DNA from: Incurvaria masculella
Lineage: Eukaryota > Arthropoda > Insecta > Lepidoptera > Incurvariidae
Length of the DNA stretch: 64,000 nucleotides
Assembly: GCA_946894095.1 (NCBI GenBank)
Contig: OX335654.1
Location: 18,485,687-18,549,686 of the forward strand
Direction of reading: 5' to 3'
Position numbers and translations under genes: made by a program. Below the pieces are notes generated by a model, which was not told the origin of the DNA, did not search any database, and saw only the letters and a program-made list of their open reading frames with translations. Positions 33,014 to 43,839 of the stretch are shown in pieces (the first letter of the stretch is position 1; every line of letters starts with the position of its first letter).

Positions 33014-33178
33014 TTAGCCCCGATTGCACGAAGAAACGGCCGAGTTAATCAATGTTCAAACACGTCACTTTTAGTGAACCGCATGGAGTTTCTTCCATAC
33101 TGTACATACAAATGGACGTGTTTAATCGTACGTTGACGTTGATTTTGATTTTTTGTCCTTTCGTGCACTCGGCCCTTA
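33014..33178 (+). mobile_element. MITE-C copy (TTA target)
   Basis: TTA on both sides, GCCCCGATTGCACGAAGAAA to CCTTTCGTGCACTCGGCCC, and internal AACACGTCACTTTTAGTGAA. Confidence 0.9.
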
Positions 33179-33239
33179 GTGTATTATGACTACCAAAAAA
33201 GTTTAAATAAATGAAATGTATAAATTAAGTAGCATTCAG

Positions 33240-33465
33240 ATAGGTGATCGAGCTCCATGCAACGGCTCGTGCCTGTTTCTTAGTCAAGAAATATTTTTCT
33301 GAAATTTTGCACATTCAATAAACCAACTGAGAGCTACGTTTGTAAGTTTAGATTTTTTTTAATAACTTATCTTATATCCAAGATATAAGCCTCTATAGAT
33401 TATTTCAAAATTTTCAAGGTTTTAAAATAATTTTTGATTTCGTCCTATACCGAAAAAGGTTAAAT
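33240..33465 (+). mobile_element. MITE-O left half
   Basis: TAGGTGATCGAGCTCCATGC, ACGGCTCGTGCCTGTTTCTT and AGTCAAGAAATATTTTTCTG match the arm of the 29533 element. The other arm is missing, and SINE-A starts at 33466. Confidence 0.65.
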
Positions 33466-33761
33466 AAACCGGCCAAGTGCGAGTCGGACTCGCACACGAA
33501 GGGTTCCGTACCATCAACACCCAAAAATCTCGTTTTTTGTATGGGTAGGGGGGATATGAACCTATAATTTTATTTTTTACCTATTTGTTGTTATAGCGGC
33601 AAAATAAATACACACTCTGTGAAAATTTCAGCTGCCTATCTATTACGGTTCATGAGATACAGCCCTGTGACCGACGGACGGACGGACGGTCGGACGGACA
33701 GACAGCGGAGGCTTAGTAATAGGGTTTCGTTTTCACCCTTTGGGTACGGAACCCTAAAAAT
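33466..33761 (+). mobile_element. SINE-A, full-length
   Basis: Complete copy with an altered centre (GTATGGGTAGGGGGGATATG instead of the usual GGGGCCCCC). The GGAC block contains one GGTC. Ends GGGTACGGAACCCTAAAAA. Confidence 0.88.
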
Positions 33762-34440
33762 TTACTTTTGATGTGTACTACAAATAAGATTATTTTTTCT
33801 AATAGTGGGTAGGTACCTGTCCCGAATCATCTTGTATTTGCGTATTCTGTTTTTATTTTATGAGCATGTATGTGTACATTATGTTAATGAATATGTATAT
33901 AATGTAATAATGATGTATTTAACAACTTTGAATATACGTTATACTTTTTAGGGTACTCCTCGATTATAATTTTTTTGACTACATCTTTCCTATATCTCTA
34001 AATAAACGACATTACGTACCTCAAGAAATAGACTAGCAATCAAAATATTTCTCCATGCAAACATCCGCCCCACCGTTTACCTCCCGCAATTCTAGTGTTG
34101 CTACGCTATAACTCTGAAATTTGCACGTCCAGTTTATATTTTATAACAGTTGTTATATTCAACATAATAATTGATTAAAATAGATGGATACGACGCCATA
34201 AGTCAAACTGTATAATGTAAGATCAAATTCAATAGCAAACAAATTATTAAAACACACGGAAAACCAACTTACAAAAACAATAAATTCCTTCGTTTTCGGC
34301 TTTGAATAATTAAGTACATTCGTTCACTACGTTTGCTTGCACTCAACTCTGACTTGGTCGCATTTGCAGCTTTTATAAAAGGAAGTCGATGAGACATTTC
34401 GCGTGACTTCAGAGCCGCTAGTCGCAGTTGTCACCTGAAC
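33762..34440. other. Unassigned AT-rich spacer
   Basis: No recognisable gene or repeat. Confidence 0.4.
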
Positions 34441-34830
34441 TGGCGTTAATGGAACTTCGAAGTTCCGTAAAAACGTTTAACTCCATGCAAGTTTTCACTA
34501 GATATTCTGGGGTTTTACTTCTTCGAGCTGTCAAAGTCAAACTCGAACTTGGAAAACGGCAACGTCGAAGTATTTACGGCAACGTTGAGTAAGCTGTCAA
34601 ATCGAACTCGGACTCTCTCAAACGCTCTCATTGACCTCTCACCCCTCACCCCGTCTCAACTTCGTGCAACGAATTTCATTTCATTTATTTATTCAACTTC
34701 TGGTAGTAAAACTACACTAAGTCATGTCACAATTTGATTGATCCGCGGATTAGATCAACCAGTGAAGAAGAACCCGCAAAGAAACTTCACTGGTCTATAA
34801 ATTATGTTTTTTTTTTTGTCTTTTTTTTTC
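34441..34830 (+). repeat. MITE-J-related segment plus a GATCCGCGGATTAG-type fragment
   Basis: 34480-34560 (CCATGCAAGTTTTCACTAGA, TTTTACTTCTTCGAGCTGTC, AAAGTCAAACTCGAACTTGG) matches the MITE-J interior. 34706-34830 (AAACTACACTAAGTCATGTC, GAAGAAGAACCCGCAAAGAA, CTTCACTGGTCTATAAATT) is related to 22166 and to the insert at 24371. Confidence 0.55.
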
Positions 34831-34865
34831 GTCCACATAAATGATATAAAACAATTATGATTTCA

Positions 34866-35060
34866 TACCTAAATGCTAATGCCAAACTTACATTGGTAGA
34901 ACGGTCTAAAGCAAAGAGCTAAGAACTACGAGGAAACAACAACCCACAACATGTCTTAATCAAAGTCTTAATTAATAAATAAATTACTTAACTTAATAAC
35001 CTAATCATTATACGCATTGCATTTTGCGACCCGCAAGTCCACCAGTCCGCTCGGGGTGGG
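34866..35060 (+). repeat. Repeat S, copy 1
   Basis: TAAATGCTAATGCCAAACTT, TTGGTAGAACGGTCTAAAGC, AAAGAGCTAAGAA, then GCGACCCGCAAGTCCACCAG. The same order appears at 38627-38825. Confidence 0.55.
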
Positions 35061-35487
35061 TCGCACCCGGTGTCGCACATCCGTGGCGCCAGCGCGGCTG
35101 TGGGGGCAACGACAGAGATAAATACATTTCAGGGGCGAAACGAGAGAAACATGAACTGAAGATTTTTAGAAAATGCAATGCTCATGCTAATAAAAAATAC
35201 TGATTTCACAAGATATCCATTTGGTTTACAATTATACCTATCTCAAAATGTTAGCAAGACATATAACAATTACATACTGATGCGTCTTTAGGCATGAAAC
35301 CCGGAATCGTCGGCTGGCAAAACGATAATTACAGCTCATTTCATAATCAAGTAAAATATTTTTTTCGTACACAGCAATTACGTCGCTGTTTACAACGAAT
35401 GTGATTTGTTTTGCCCTTGCTTCACCATCGATTCGACACACATATCACATTTATTTAATAATCCGTCAGTAAGCTAGCAATATATTC
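35061..35487. other. Unassigned spacer
   Basis: No recognised gene or repeat. Confidence 0.4.
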
Positions 35488-36011
35488 TTAAGGTGGCACA
35501 ACCCGCTCATCACCCGGGAAAGAAGATCACGCCTAAATTTCTTATCAGAGATCCCAAATTTTGCTCAATAGAGCTTTATTTGATCGAACTAGATGTCTGA
35601 TGACTGTTAGCATTGTAAAATTGTGTTAGGTTTCTAAGTTATAAGGTCCGAAAGTTCGATTTTTTCGCGCGTTTTATACAATAACTTTGGTGGTTTATTA
35701 CGCAATGATAAAGTAAGAAAATCTTAAAAAGATTAGTCATCAGACATAGCTTATTTAATCAAGGTTTTTGTTAGATTTTTGACTACAGCGGTCGTGGTTT
35801 ACTTTTAGCTATAAGTCGTTTTGAAATAAAAAAAATCGTAAATCTTACCAAATCATACACTATGCACATTGTCTTTTTTGTGGACATGTTGCATCTTCCT
35901 CATCACGGAGCCTGTCTTTTTCTTTGAAACAGAGAAGGTCCCAGAGCGCAGCAGCACGGTTTTGTACAGTGCCCGCGAATGAGTTAGTTCCGCCGGGTTG
36001 GGCCACCTTAA
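35488..36011 (+). mobile_element. MITE-G copy 3 (TTAA target)
   Basis: TTAAGGTGGCACAACCCGCT to CCGGGTTGGGCCACCTTAA. Complete, with small internal deletions relative to the 8213 copy (the ATACAAAAG and ATATTTATGATC stretches). Confidence 0.9.
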
Positions 36012-36015
36012 AGTC

Positions 36016-36123
36016 GTATTCAGAGAGCACCTGTCAAAACTTAGAACGAGATTAGCACCGGACTAACCATACAAAAACCGGTTTAGTCCGCCGGATTAAA
36101 GTTAGTCCGCCCACTCTGAATAC
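36016..36123. mobile_element. Small MITE-Q
   Basis: GTATTCAGAGAGCACCTG and CGCCCACTCTGAATAC as inverted ends, with internal CGGACTAACC and GTTAGTCCG pairs. It directly follows MITE-G. A GTATTCAGAGTGG start also occurs at 13380. Confidence 0.6.
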
Positions 36124-36530
36124 AACAGTAAGAGATCTTAGAGCAAAGCCAGGTCTCCGACATTTCAACTTTCGTGCGCAAGTGAAAATCGGACATATAA
36201 TCATAGATATGATCCTATTATATGATACATATGGCACTATACACCAGATTTAGGTTAAGCCCAATATTCATAATTCAAAATCATAATTAGTGTTTTTTTT
36301 TTCTCTTGTTTTTTTCATATTAATTTTTTACGTTTATCCTTATGTTTGCGAGCGGTGGCATTAATTAATCAACTACTTAAGTTTTAAACTTATTTTGTGA
36401 CTGGCAAAATATGTTTGCCAGTTCTTATGTGCATGGAAGTATGCGACATTTATATTTTTGACATAGACCTAGTAGCATAACGATTCTTGACATGTTTAAG
36501 TGCAGGTTACCTACCTATGAATGCATTAAA

Positions 36531-36555
36531 ACAATACAATACAATACAATACAAT
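36531..36555 (+). repeat. (AATAC)n microsatellite
   Basis: Five perfect ACAAT units. Confidence 0.9.
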
Positions 36556-36630
36556 TCGTCCGTCGCGTGCCGTGCGTTTAGGTGAACGCGTTGCCTTAGC
36601 CGCCGTCTCCATCTTGCTGCCGCTGCCGCT

Positions 36631-36631
<1 letters not shown>

Positions 36632-36663
<32 letters not shown>

Positions 36664-36669
36664 TCCGCC
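36632..36669 (+). repeat. (CCG)n microsatellite
   Basis: About eleven CCG units plus imperfect flanks. A polyalanine ORF on the reverse strand is only its translation. Confidence 0.9.
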
Positions 36670-37074
36670 TGTCGTGTGAAATATAATATCGATGGAGACA
36701 TTCTTTTTTTAATGCTTATTGCAGGGAGAAATATGATTCTCGAGCGTAATCTTTTTTTTAATCATTCATACGCCGCCATTCATATGACCATTATGACGAC
36801 TCAATAACATTTTCTTTCCACTTAGTATTATGCGTACTTTACAAATAACTTATAATCGTTTCGGTACTTAGGTATTGAAACGTTTGATATTTCATCACTT
36901 CGTTATGTACGCTCTGCTTTATTTACAAATGCATGCTACATACAACGTAAGTATTAAAGAACGTTTAGTAAAAAGTTAAAGAGAGTTAGTTATGTTTCAG
37001 TGGCTAACATAGCATAAGGTCCTGACCAGATAGAAAAGACGTAATACAAGGAAGCGTCGCGGACTCGGCGGCGG
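36670..37074. other. Unassigned AT-rich spacer
   Basis: No recognised gene or repeat. Confidence 0.4.
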
Positions 37075-37620
37075 ACTAGGAGGTCGCGACAAAAACCGGC
37101 CAAGTGCGAGTCGGACTCGCACACGAAGGGTTCCGTACCATCGTAAAAAAAAACACACAAAATATTTTTTTTGTATGGGAGCCCCCTTTAATTTTAATTA
37201 TTTTTTAATCTTACCTATTTGTTGTTGTAGCGGCAAAATAAATACACACTCTGTGAAAATTTCAGCTGTCTACCTGTTACGGTTACTGAGATACAGCCCT
37301 GTGACAGACGGACGGACGGACAGCGGAGGCTTAGTAATAGGGTTCCGTTTTCACCCTTTGGGTACGGAACCCTAAAAATGGGTCTGCCTGCGCCAAGTGG
37401 TTGCGATACCTAGATAAGATGCCTGAAAAAGTATATATCTTGACAAAAAAATATGACAAGGTTAATATATATTATATATATAATAGCTGCAAATAACGAA
37501 ACATGAAAGTATCACAACATACTTGCTTATTAATACCAGAACTAAAAAAAACTCATAGGCTAGGTTACAAATATAACTTTAGGTATATTTAAGTAGTAAA
37601 TTTAAAAAAACGACAGGTTA
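37075..37620 (+). mobile_element. Element E left half, broken by SINE-A
   Basis: The terminus CTAGGAGGTCGCGACAAAAA (37076-37095) is followed at once by SINE-A. After it the E sequence resumes at GGTCTGCCTGCGCCAAGTGG and continues through GAAACATGAAAGTATCACAA and TTACAAATATAACTTTAGGT. About 75 bp of E present in the 46818 copy is missing at the insertion site. The right arm is absent. Confidence 0.75.
37091..37379 (+). mobile_element. SINE-A, full-length
   Basis: AAAAACCGGCCAAGTGCGAG to GGGTACGGAACCCTAAAAAT. It has the shortest GGAC block among the full copies (three units). Confidence 0.9.
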
Positions 37621-37821
37621 TTTTTGCGTAATTAATACGTTAAGTTTGCCACAAGTATGGCATACAAGGCCCTGGCCAGACGGAAAATACTTTTTTTGTA
37701 TGAGTTGAAGTGAATGTCCAAAATTAAATAACGGCGTTGTGACCGATTTTGATGAAATCTTCGGGCAATTGTTTACGGTGTGTTTATCATCCACAGGCAA
37801 CACACTGCAGTCGGATTCGTC

Positions 37822-38195
37822 ATATTTTATCATTAGCGATTAATCTTCAGATCAGCCTAGCCTTGATCCTGTGAAGTTTGGAAGCAATCTGATCAACAGA
37901 TTTTTGTTTCGTAATTAGCGAGCAAATCACATTTAAACCACACGCCACTTGCACCCGTGCGAAGCCAGGACGGGTCGCTAGTAATCAATACATCTTAATT
38001 CAAATCTGAGACAGTCCTTCCGCGAAATTTCAGAGTTCCTACGCATTACAAGTACATACAGTTATACATATACTCAAGGATGCAAATCTATGTCCATCTC
38101 GAAATGGTCAAAGAAGGCATAAGACAAAAGCCTTCTCACTTCCGTGACAAAAGGGACCGTCAAACAATAGCACGGGCGTGTGGTACCGGGAAGGA
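37822..38195 (+). repeat. Repeat F, left arm of an inverted pair
   Basis: ATATTTTATCATTAGCGATT, GATCAACAGATTTTTGTTTC, GTGCGAAGCCAGGACGGGTC, CCTTCCGCGAAATTTCAGAG, TCGAAATGGTCAAAGAAGGC and GTGTGGTACCGGGAAGGA. The reverse complement, more than 90% alike by eye, lies at 39415-39805. Confidence 0.85.
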
Positions 38196-38269
38196 TGCAT
38201 TGTTCAAACGCCGGCAAACCTTTGCCACCGAATCTACAGGCTGCTACAGCATTCACTGCCGTAAGTTCT

Positions 38270-38335
38270 AATCGAAAAAAAAAAAAATTCCGACGAATTG
38301 AGAACCTCCTCCTTTTTTTTGAAGTCGGTTAAAAA
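38270..38335 (+). repeat. Lepidopteran repeat end (CCTCCTCC-type)
   Basis: AAATTCCGACGAATTGAGAA then CCTCCTCC, poly-T and GAAGTCGGTTAAAAA. I recognise this as a common repeat terminus in Lepidoptera. The body is not visible upstream. Confidence 0.5.
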
Positions 38336-38421
38336 TATTAACGGTTGTTATGAAATGAATGTTTGTGAAGCTTAAAGTAATGCAAAGTGACGTCACAAAG
38401 TACTACTTTTCGTTAGTCTTA

Positions 38422-38589
38422 GGCTGAGATAAATAGTCGTAACAGAAACTAAGACTAACGAAAAGTAGTACTTTGTGACGTCAATTTGCATTAGTTTGAT
38501 ATTTCGTCAATACAAAATTTGTCAAAGTGACGTCACAAAGTACTACTTTGCGTTAGCATTAGTTTCGGTTACGACTATTTATCTCAGCC
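38422..38589. mobile_element. MITE-D, uninterrupted copy (TTA target)
   Basis: TTA-flanked hairpin element GGCTGAGATAAATAGTCGTA to TACGACTATTTATCTCAGCC, arms continuing through AAAGTAGTACTTTGTGACGT and its inverse. A partial arm of another copy precedes it (38389-38420). It keeps the AACTAAGACTAACG site that is split in the 41131 copy. Confidence 0.9.
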
Positions 38590-38626
38590 TTAGTATGTTG
38601 TTTCGACTATTTATCTCAAACTAAGA

Positions 38627-38825
38627 TCTAAATGCTACTGCCAAACATTTTTTGGTAGAACAGTTTAAGGCAAAGAACATGACCAAAAGAAACAGCCACC
38701 CTAAGTGCAGATGAATTAGGAATATAACTTAGTACTAACTAACTTACTAAAGGGGGAGTCCCCTTGGAGGGAAGACGCCGCTGAGGCACTCTCCTCCGTG
38801 CCCCGGTTCGTGACCCGCTATTAAA
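38627..38825 (+). repeat. Repeat S, copy 2
   Basis: TAAATGCTACTGCCAAACAT, TTGGTAGAACAGTTTAAGGC, AAAGAACATGACC, then GGTTCGTGACCCGC. Matches 34866 in order. Confidence 0.55.
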
Positions 38826-39173
38826 CAACTTCAAAACGACTACTTACAAATTTTATTAAAAATTAAAAATTAAAAAACTAATTTTATAAACAAAATAAAG
38901 AGTTTGTTAATTTGATTAGGTCAATCAAGATTATTTGTAAAAACAATTTTTGTTTTTTTTCTCTCACTGTGTTTTTGATGGAAGTATTACTGTTTCTGAT
39001 ATGTAGAAATAAATAGTAAAATACATAGTATAATATGTTAGTATTTAAGTTTTTGTTCTGTATCATTTAACGCATATTGCGCTTGCCGCTTGTGGGGTTT
39101 TAATTTATATGTGTTGGGTAACCTGATTAAATTAAAAAGCTTTTTGTTTTGGTCATAACGAACTTTAACGGCC

Positions 39174-39294
39174 GATTTCGCCACCTCCAGCTACGAAAAT
39201 CCCAAAGTTACCTTTCGGTTGCGCCAAGTAAATATGTCATTGAATCGAAAGTTACTTATCGGATTTCAGGTAACTGGAGATGATGGAAATAGGG
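39174..39294. mobile_element. MITE-P copy 2
   Basis: GATTTCGCCACCTCCAGCTA to GTAACTGGAGATGATGGAAA, with CACCTTTCGG-like and GAAAGTTACTTATCGGATTT segments as at 31579. Confidence 0.7.
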
Positions 39295-39370
39295 TTAAGA
39301 GTTTATTAGTTCGTCAAGCGGCGGCGAAACACTGCGATGCGATCGTTTCGTTCTTGTTGGATCTACTATT

Positions 39371-39851
39371 CCGGGAGGTCACGAAATTTTTGGTCACGAT
39401 AAGGTAAATGGCTGAATTCCTTCCCGGTACCACACGCCCGTTCTAATGTTTGATGCGAGGTTTGACGGTCCCTTTTGTCGCGGAAGTGAGAAGGCTTTTG
39501 TCTTATGCCTTCTTTGACCATTTCGAGATGGACATAGATTTGCATCCTTGCGTATATGTATAAATGTATGTACTTGTAATGCGTAGGAACTCTGAAATTT
39601 CGCGGAAGGACTGTCTCAGATTTGGATTAAGATGTATTGATTACTAGCGACCCGTCCTGGCTTCGCACGGTTGCAAGTGACGTGTGGTTTGAATGTGATT
39701 TGCTCGCTAATAACAAAACAAAAATCTGTTGATCAGATTGCTTCCACACTTCACAGGATCTAGGCTAGGCTTATCTGAAGATTAATCGCTAATGATAAAA
39801 TATGTTTCAGCCATTTACGTTATCGTTACCATTTTGGTCGCCACCTCCTAG
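39371..39851. mobile_element. Element E copy with repeat F as its centre
   Basis: E termini CCGGGAGGTCACGAAATTTT (39371) and GGTCGCCACCTCCTAG (ending 39851), with the arm ends GGTAAATGGCTGAAT / TTTCAGCCATTTACG. Nearly all of the interior is repeat F (39415-39805) in reverse orientation, either an insertion or a different E subfamily. Confidence 0.75.
39415..39805 (-). repeat. Repeat F, right arm of the inverted pair
   Basis: TTCCCGGTACCACACGCCCG, GCCTTCTTTGACCATTTCGA, CTAGCGACCCGTCCTGGCTT and TGAAGATTAATCGCTAATGA, the inverse of 37822-38195. It holds about 16 bp more near CTAATGTTTGATGCGAGG. Confidence 0.85.
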
Positions 39852-40432
39852 TCTATACGTCCGCCATATTCAGACTCCTTTACAGTGCACGCTGCAAGGC
39901 AGTGAAATCAACTACCTCCCCATTTACGAAATTCCCCCTCTATCAATGTTTTTAAAAAAGATCTCAAAGCTTATTTTCTGTCTTTATGATTCTTTAATTT
40001 TCTCCCTCATAATTCTTTTAGTTTGTCAGTATTTATTTTAATTTTTTATTTCTTTTGCCAATGTATATATATTTTTTCTTTTAATTATATTGTATTAAGT
40101 ATCATCATTTATTTGTTTTTATAATATATATATATAAGTAGTATTTAGTATTTATTTATTGATATTTATGTAGTTATATTTATGTACAGTTATATAAGTT
40201 ATATATTTAAGTTTAAGTATATTGTGTTGTTATTAAGTTTAAGTATATTGTGTAGGAATTATGTTTCCTCTAAAGCTATTTCTCCATAGTTACTACTCGC
40301 ACTACTGCTCACGATACCCAAAGGTAGACTGGTAGAAAATGCCTCCGGCGGCATTAAGTTGTACCTTTTGCCCGAGTTTTTTTTGAGTGCAATAAACTTA
40401 TATAAATAAATAAATAAATATTCATTTCCATG
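39852..40432 (+). mobile_element. Non-LTR retrotransposon 3' end with (AAAT)n tail
   Basis: A 3' UTR-like run including AGACTGGTAGAAAATGCCTC, GGCATTAAGTTGTACCTTTT, GTGCAATAAACTTATATAAA and a TAAATAAATAAATAAAT tail. This is the ending I associate with lepidopteran LINEs of the CR1/Jockey group. The ORF 5' to it is not recognisable. Confidence 0.55.
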
Positions 40433-40873
40433 TGATTTCCACCGCTCACTCGCCGCCTGCCCGCCCGCTTCACCAAACCCCACATTTGTGATACATTTTA
40501 CGAATTCGTTTGTAAGAAATCTATGACACAAAATGGCATCAACCAACGAATGACACACTGGGGTTGCACCCTGTATAGTTTGTCTTTGCTCCGAGCTTGG
40601 GGTAGGGTAGACACCACAAAAAATAGGTATAACGGGGTCCTGCTATCGTTGTATGATGATAATTTGTGAGGCGTGCTGTTTTCCATGGACCTTACTTTTA
40701 TGGGCGCCTACGGGTTATTAGAAACGAATTTGGGTTTTTGAATGAACTATCGTACGAAGGACACCCACCCGTTCATTCCTTCTGTTATTGTTAATGGAAA
40801 TACAAATTAGGAGCTATATTTATATTAGAATACTTGCAATAAGTAGAGCGTCACACACCACATTACTGAAGCC

Positions 40874-41038
40874 TAAGGGCCGAGTGCACGAAAGGGCCAA
40901 AAATTAAAATCAACATCAATGTACGATTAAACACGTCACTTTGTATAGACAGTATGGAAGGAACTCTATGCGGTTCACTAAAAGTGACGTGTTTGAACAT
41001 TGATTAACTCGGCCGTCTCTTCGTGCAACCGGGGCTAA
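40874..41038 (-). mobile_element. MITE-C copy, reverse (TAA target)
   Basis: TAAGGGCCGAGTGCACGAAA to CTTCGTGCAACCGGGGCTAA, TAA at both borders. Confidence 0.9.
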
Positions 41039-41130
41039 GTCCTCTAATAGATAACTATCTATCTAAACCACTACCAAATTGTGTGTGATTCCGTGATTAT
41101 ATCGAAAGTGGAGTTAACTGTTAGCGGACT

Positions 41131-41369
41131 GGCTGAGATAAATAGTCGTAACAGAAACTAAGCCCCGGTTGCACGAAGAGACGGCCGAGTTAATCAATGT
41201 TCAAACACGTCACTTTTAGTGATCCGCATAGAGTTCCTTCCATACTGTCCGTCCACACAAAGTGGCCTGTTTGATCATACTTTGACGTGGATTTTGATTT
41301 TTTGTCCTTTCGTGCACTCGGCCCTAAGACTAACGGAAAGTAGTACTTTATCTACTATTTATCTCAGCC
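41131..41369. mobile_element. MITE-D interrupted by MITE-C
   Basis: GGCTGAGATAAATAGTCGTA (41131) and ACTATTTATCTCAGCC (ending 41369) are the ends. MITE-C sits between AACAGAAAC and GACTAACGG. Part of the D right arm is deleted. Confidence 0.88.
41159..41327 (+). mobile_element. MITE-C copy nested in MITE-D (TAA duplication)
   Basis: TAA at 41159-41161 and 41325-41327. Ends GCCCCGGTTGCACGAAGAGA and TTTCGTGCACTCGGCCC. The uninterrupted D copy at 38422 has a single TAA at this site, so the 3-bp target duplication is directly shown. Confidence 0.93.
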
Positions 41370-41639
41370 TAGTCTTCTGATTTATCAAGATTAGGGTGTG
41401 ATAATAAGTACTTAAATACCTACCACATTTATATGTACATATACGGATCTAGTAAATTTTGAAACCCTGGACGATCACTCTACATGTTTGTTTTAGATAT
41501 CGTTGTCATTATGTATGCACAAATAAAACAATTTCTCGTGTTTCCTAAAACCTACGAGTACATGTCATGCTTGTATGCTTAGAAAATTATACCATAAATA
41601 TTATAAAATGATTTCTATATCAGTAGGTTGTACAGGACT

Positions 41640-42389
41640 AAGGCATGAACCGCATTTCACCATCGCCAACACTTCCCTTTGCCCCCCTTGATATGGCGAT
41701 ATAAACTGTTGGAATGTCGATCGTCATGCAACATTATGAGCGGCGGCGATTCGCGAATGTACCTATCTAGGCTCTCGCGTCGAGCTGGCGGCCAGTGCGC
41801 AAGCAGCGTTCACTCTAGACTAGAACATGTCATTGGTCCACTAACCTAGCACAGAATAAGCAATAGTCCCTAGCCTGACATACCGTTCTCCATAATTTGT
41901 CCGACGACTTTGCGAACCCGGCGCGCCATGGCTTTGGATATGCATATTTTCCGCAGTCTCCCACCGGTTTGCGAATGCAGCAGCGGCGGGCGGCAGGGCG
42001 CGGGGAACACGGCGTGTGTAGGGGTACTACGCTACGTACGTTTTAACTCATACACCCAGGACTCGCGGCCGCTACGCATACATTCAAACTCTTTTGCCGC
42101 CATCCGCGCCGCCGATACGAGGAGACGTAGGTAGTTATACGTGTGTCGTCGTTGCCATGCCATGCAGTAGCGCGCCGCGTCGCGCCCGCCGCCCCTCCGC
42201 AGCCCCCGAGCCGGCTCCCCCCTCTTGCCCCGCCACTCATGCCGCAAGCCATTAGCCTCTGCCGCCGCGCCTCAGCCCCGCGCCACCGCCCGCGCCGATG
42301 ATTTCAGTTGAAAATCAACTTTTAGCTATTTCGGCGGCTTTTGAACCGCAGTAATTGGTATAAATCAAAAGATATAGCCTTTAGTAGTG
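41640..42389 (+). promoter_or_regulatory. Candidate promoter region of the Myc gene
   Basis: GC content rises sharply from about 41740, with CpG-rich runs at 41980-42020 and 42170-42300. GGTATAAATCAAAAG at 42357-42371 has a TATAAA core, and a start site about 30 bp downstream would fall near 42389. This is inference from composition and position upstream of the strong donor at 42871. No transcript evidence is available. Confidence 0.35.
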
Positions 42390-42870
42390 TGTGGGAACAT
42401 TTGGAACATGATAAAGTATCGTATCATCAGTGCACAGATCATGCAGGTTGAAGGCGGTCCGGGTTGCGGGCGCGGGACAGTCGGCCGGCCGGCGCGCGCT
42501 CCCCCGCGCCCGCGCGGCGCAGCCCCGCGGCCCGCGTCTCCGTTCGCCCGTCGCTCGCTCGCGCTCGGCCGCCGCTGAGTTCAGTCGTGTCTCGGCGTCG
42601 CTCCAGCCCGTACACCTTCCGCCGCGCCCGCGAGCCGACACACCCGACCGGCTTCTGAAGAATGTGTCAGTGTCCAACAAACTCAGCTCGACGTTCCCGA
42701 AGAAGTCTCGAGTTCGCCAGCGCGCGCCGAACGAACGGTCACAGATTATCGGTCTCAGTGGGTGTCGCCCAGTGTGTGCGGAAAAAACTTTGTCGAAGAT
42801 TCTGAAGAATCTGGTGTAACAATCTGTGTAACTTCGCTCCATTGGATTGCGCGTTACACACAATTTATTG
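42390..42870 (+). other. Candidate 5' non-coding exon of Myc
   Basis: GC-rich 42450-42640 followed by a less extreme stretch ending ACAATTTATTG|GTGAGTACC. The donor GTGAGT at 42871 is near-consensus. Splicing to the acceptor at 47884 joins ...TTG to ATCGG and creates TGA in the reading frame immediately upstream of the coding exon, so this exon would be untranslated and translation would begin at 47985. Drosophila dm also has a non-coding first exon, which fits. The true 5' end and even the use of this exon are unproven. ORFs inside it (up to 129 codons) are composition artefacts or, at most, uORFs. Confidence 0.4.
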
Positions 42871-43839
42871 GTGAGTACCACTAACTGGGATGTTTGTGAA
42901 ATAGGAATTTGTAGGCAGGTTTACGAGTTGACCGCTTCTACCCGCAGCCTATACCGACGACACGGAGGCCGCGGCGCAGAGGCAGGCGGAAATCGGAATT
43001 ATTGTGAAGCTACCGCCATCTGAGAAATGTATGATAGGAAGTCTTGACTAGGAAAATATTAGTTGGGTCATTTAGGCGGATGACACATTTTCTCAATGCT
43101 GCAGAGCGCCTCCGAAGGCGGCACCGAGTGGGCGTTCGTCTCAACTGACATTAGCAAATTTTTCGTTAACCTATAGTATACCTAACTAGGTGCCTACCAA
43201 CCGTTTTCATTTGGGCTCGGAAAATTGCGTCGCAGCGACAACGATGGTTTCCCTCTAATTTCGCAAGTTGCCGACGATTGCACAACTTGCGGAAATTCTT
43301 AGAAAGAAACCGCAGGTCTTGTCTTAGTTTTCTGTTCCATGAAGAAAGAGCAGGCATAACATTGTTTTCGGAAGCTTGCTGGTTTTAATGTTCAAGTAAA
43401 TATTGCGTTGCACTGGAATTTATATAATGATATGAATACATGTGGGTTAGTTTCATTGATGATGGAAACATTTTTGGATTGTCAGAAATTAGCGAGGAAA
43501 TTAGCGGGAGAGATTTTGGTAATTTGGTATTTTTGTGTAATTACACCATCTAGTAAAAAAACATCATTACACAATAAAGAAAAACATTGTCGTAATCATA
43601 GATGATAGTGAGTAATTAATCTCATAACTTGAACATATTAAAAAGTATTTCAAAATGTTGCACAGGAAATACCTAACTGCTTACCAAATTCAGTAAGCGC
43701 ATTTGGGTAGATAGGTAAATACTATATGCAGGCACATACATAGATCGTTAGGTGTAGGAGTGACTGTTCGAACGAGGTGATTCACTAGCTTAGAGCAATG
43801 TGTCTAGCTAGATAGCTGTTGTGTAGATAGATCGGCTGA

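Noticed and set aside
36507..36701. Polyalanine protein on the reverse strand
   Set aside because: It is the translation of a (CCG)n microsatellite.
42430..42819. 129-codon ORF in the candidate Myc first exon
   Set aside because: Low-complexity Arg/Pro/Ala translation with equally long ORFs in the other frames. At most a uORF.
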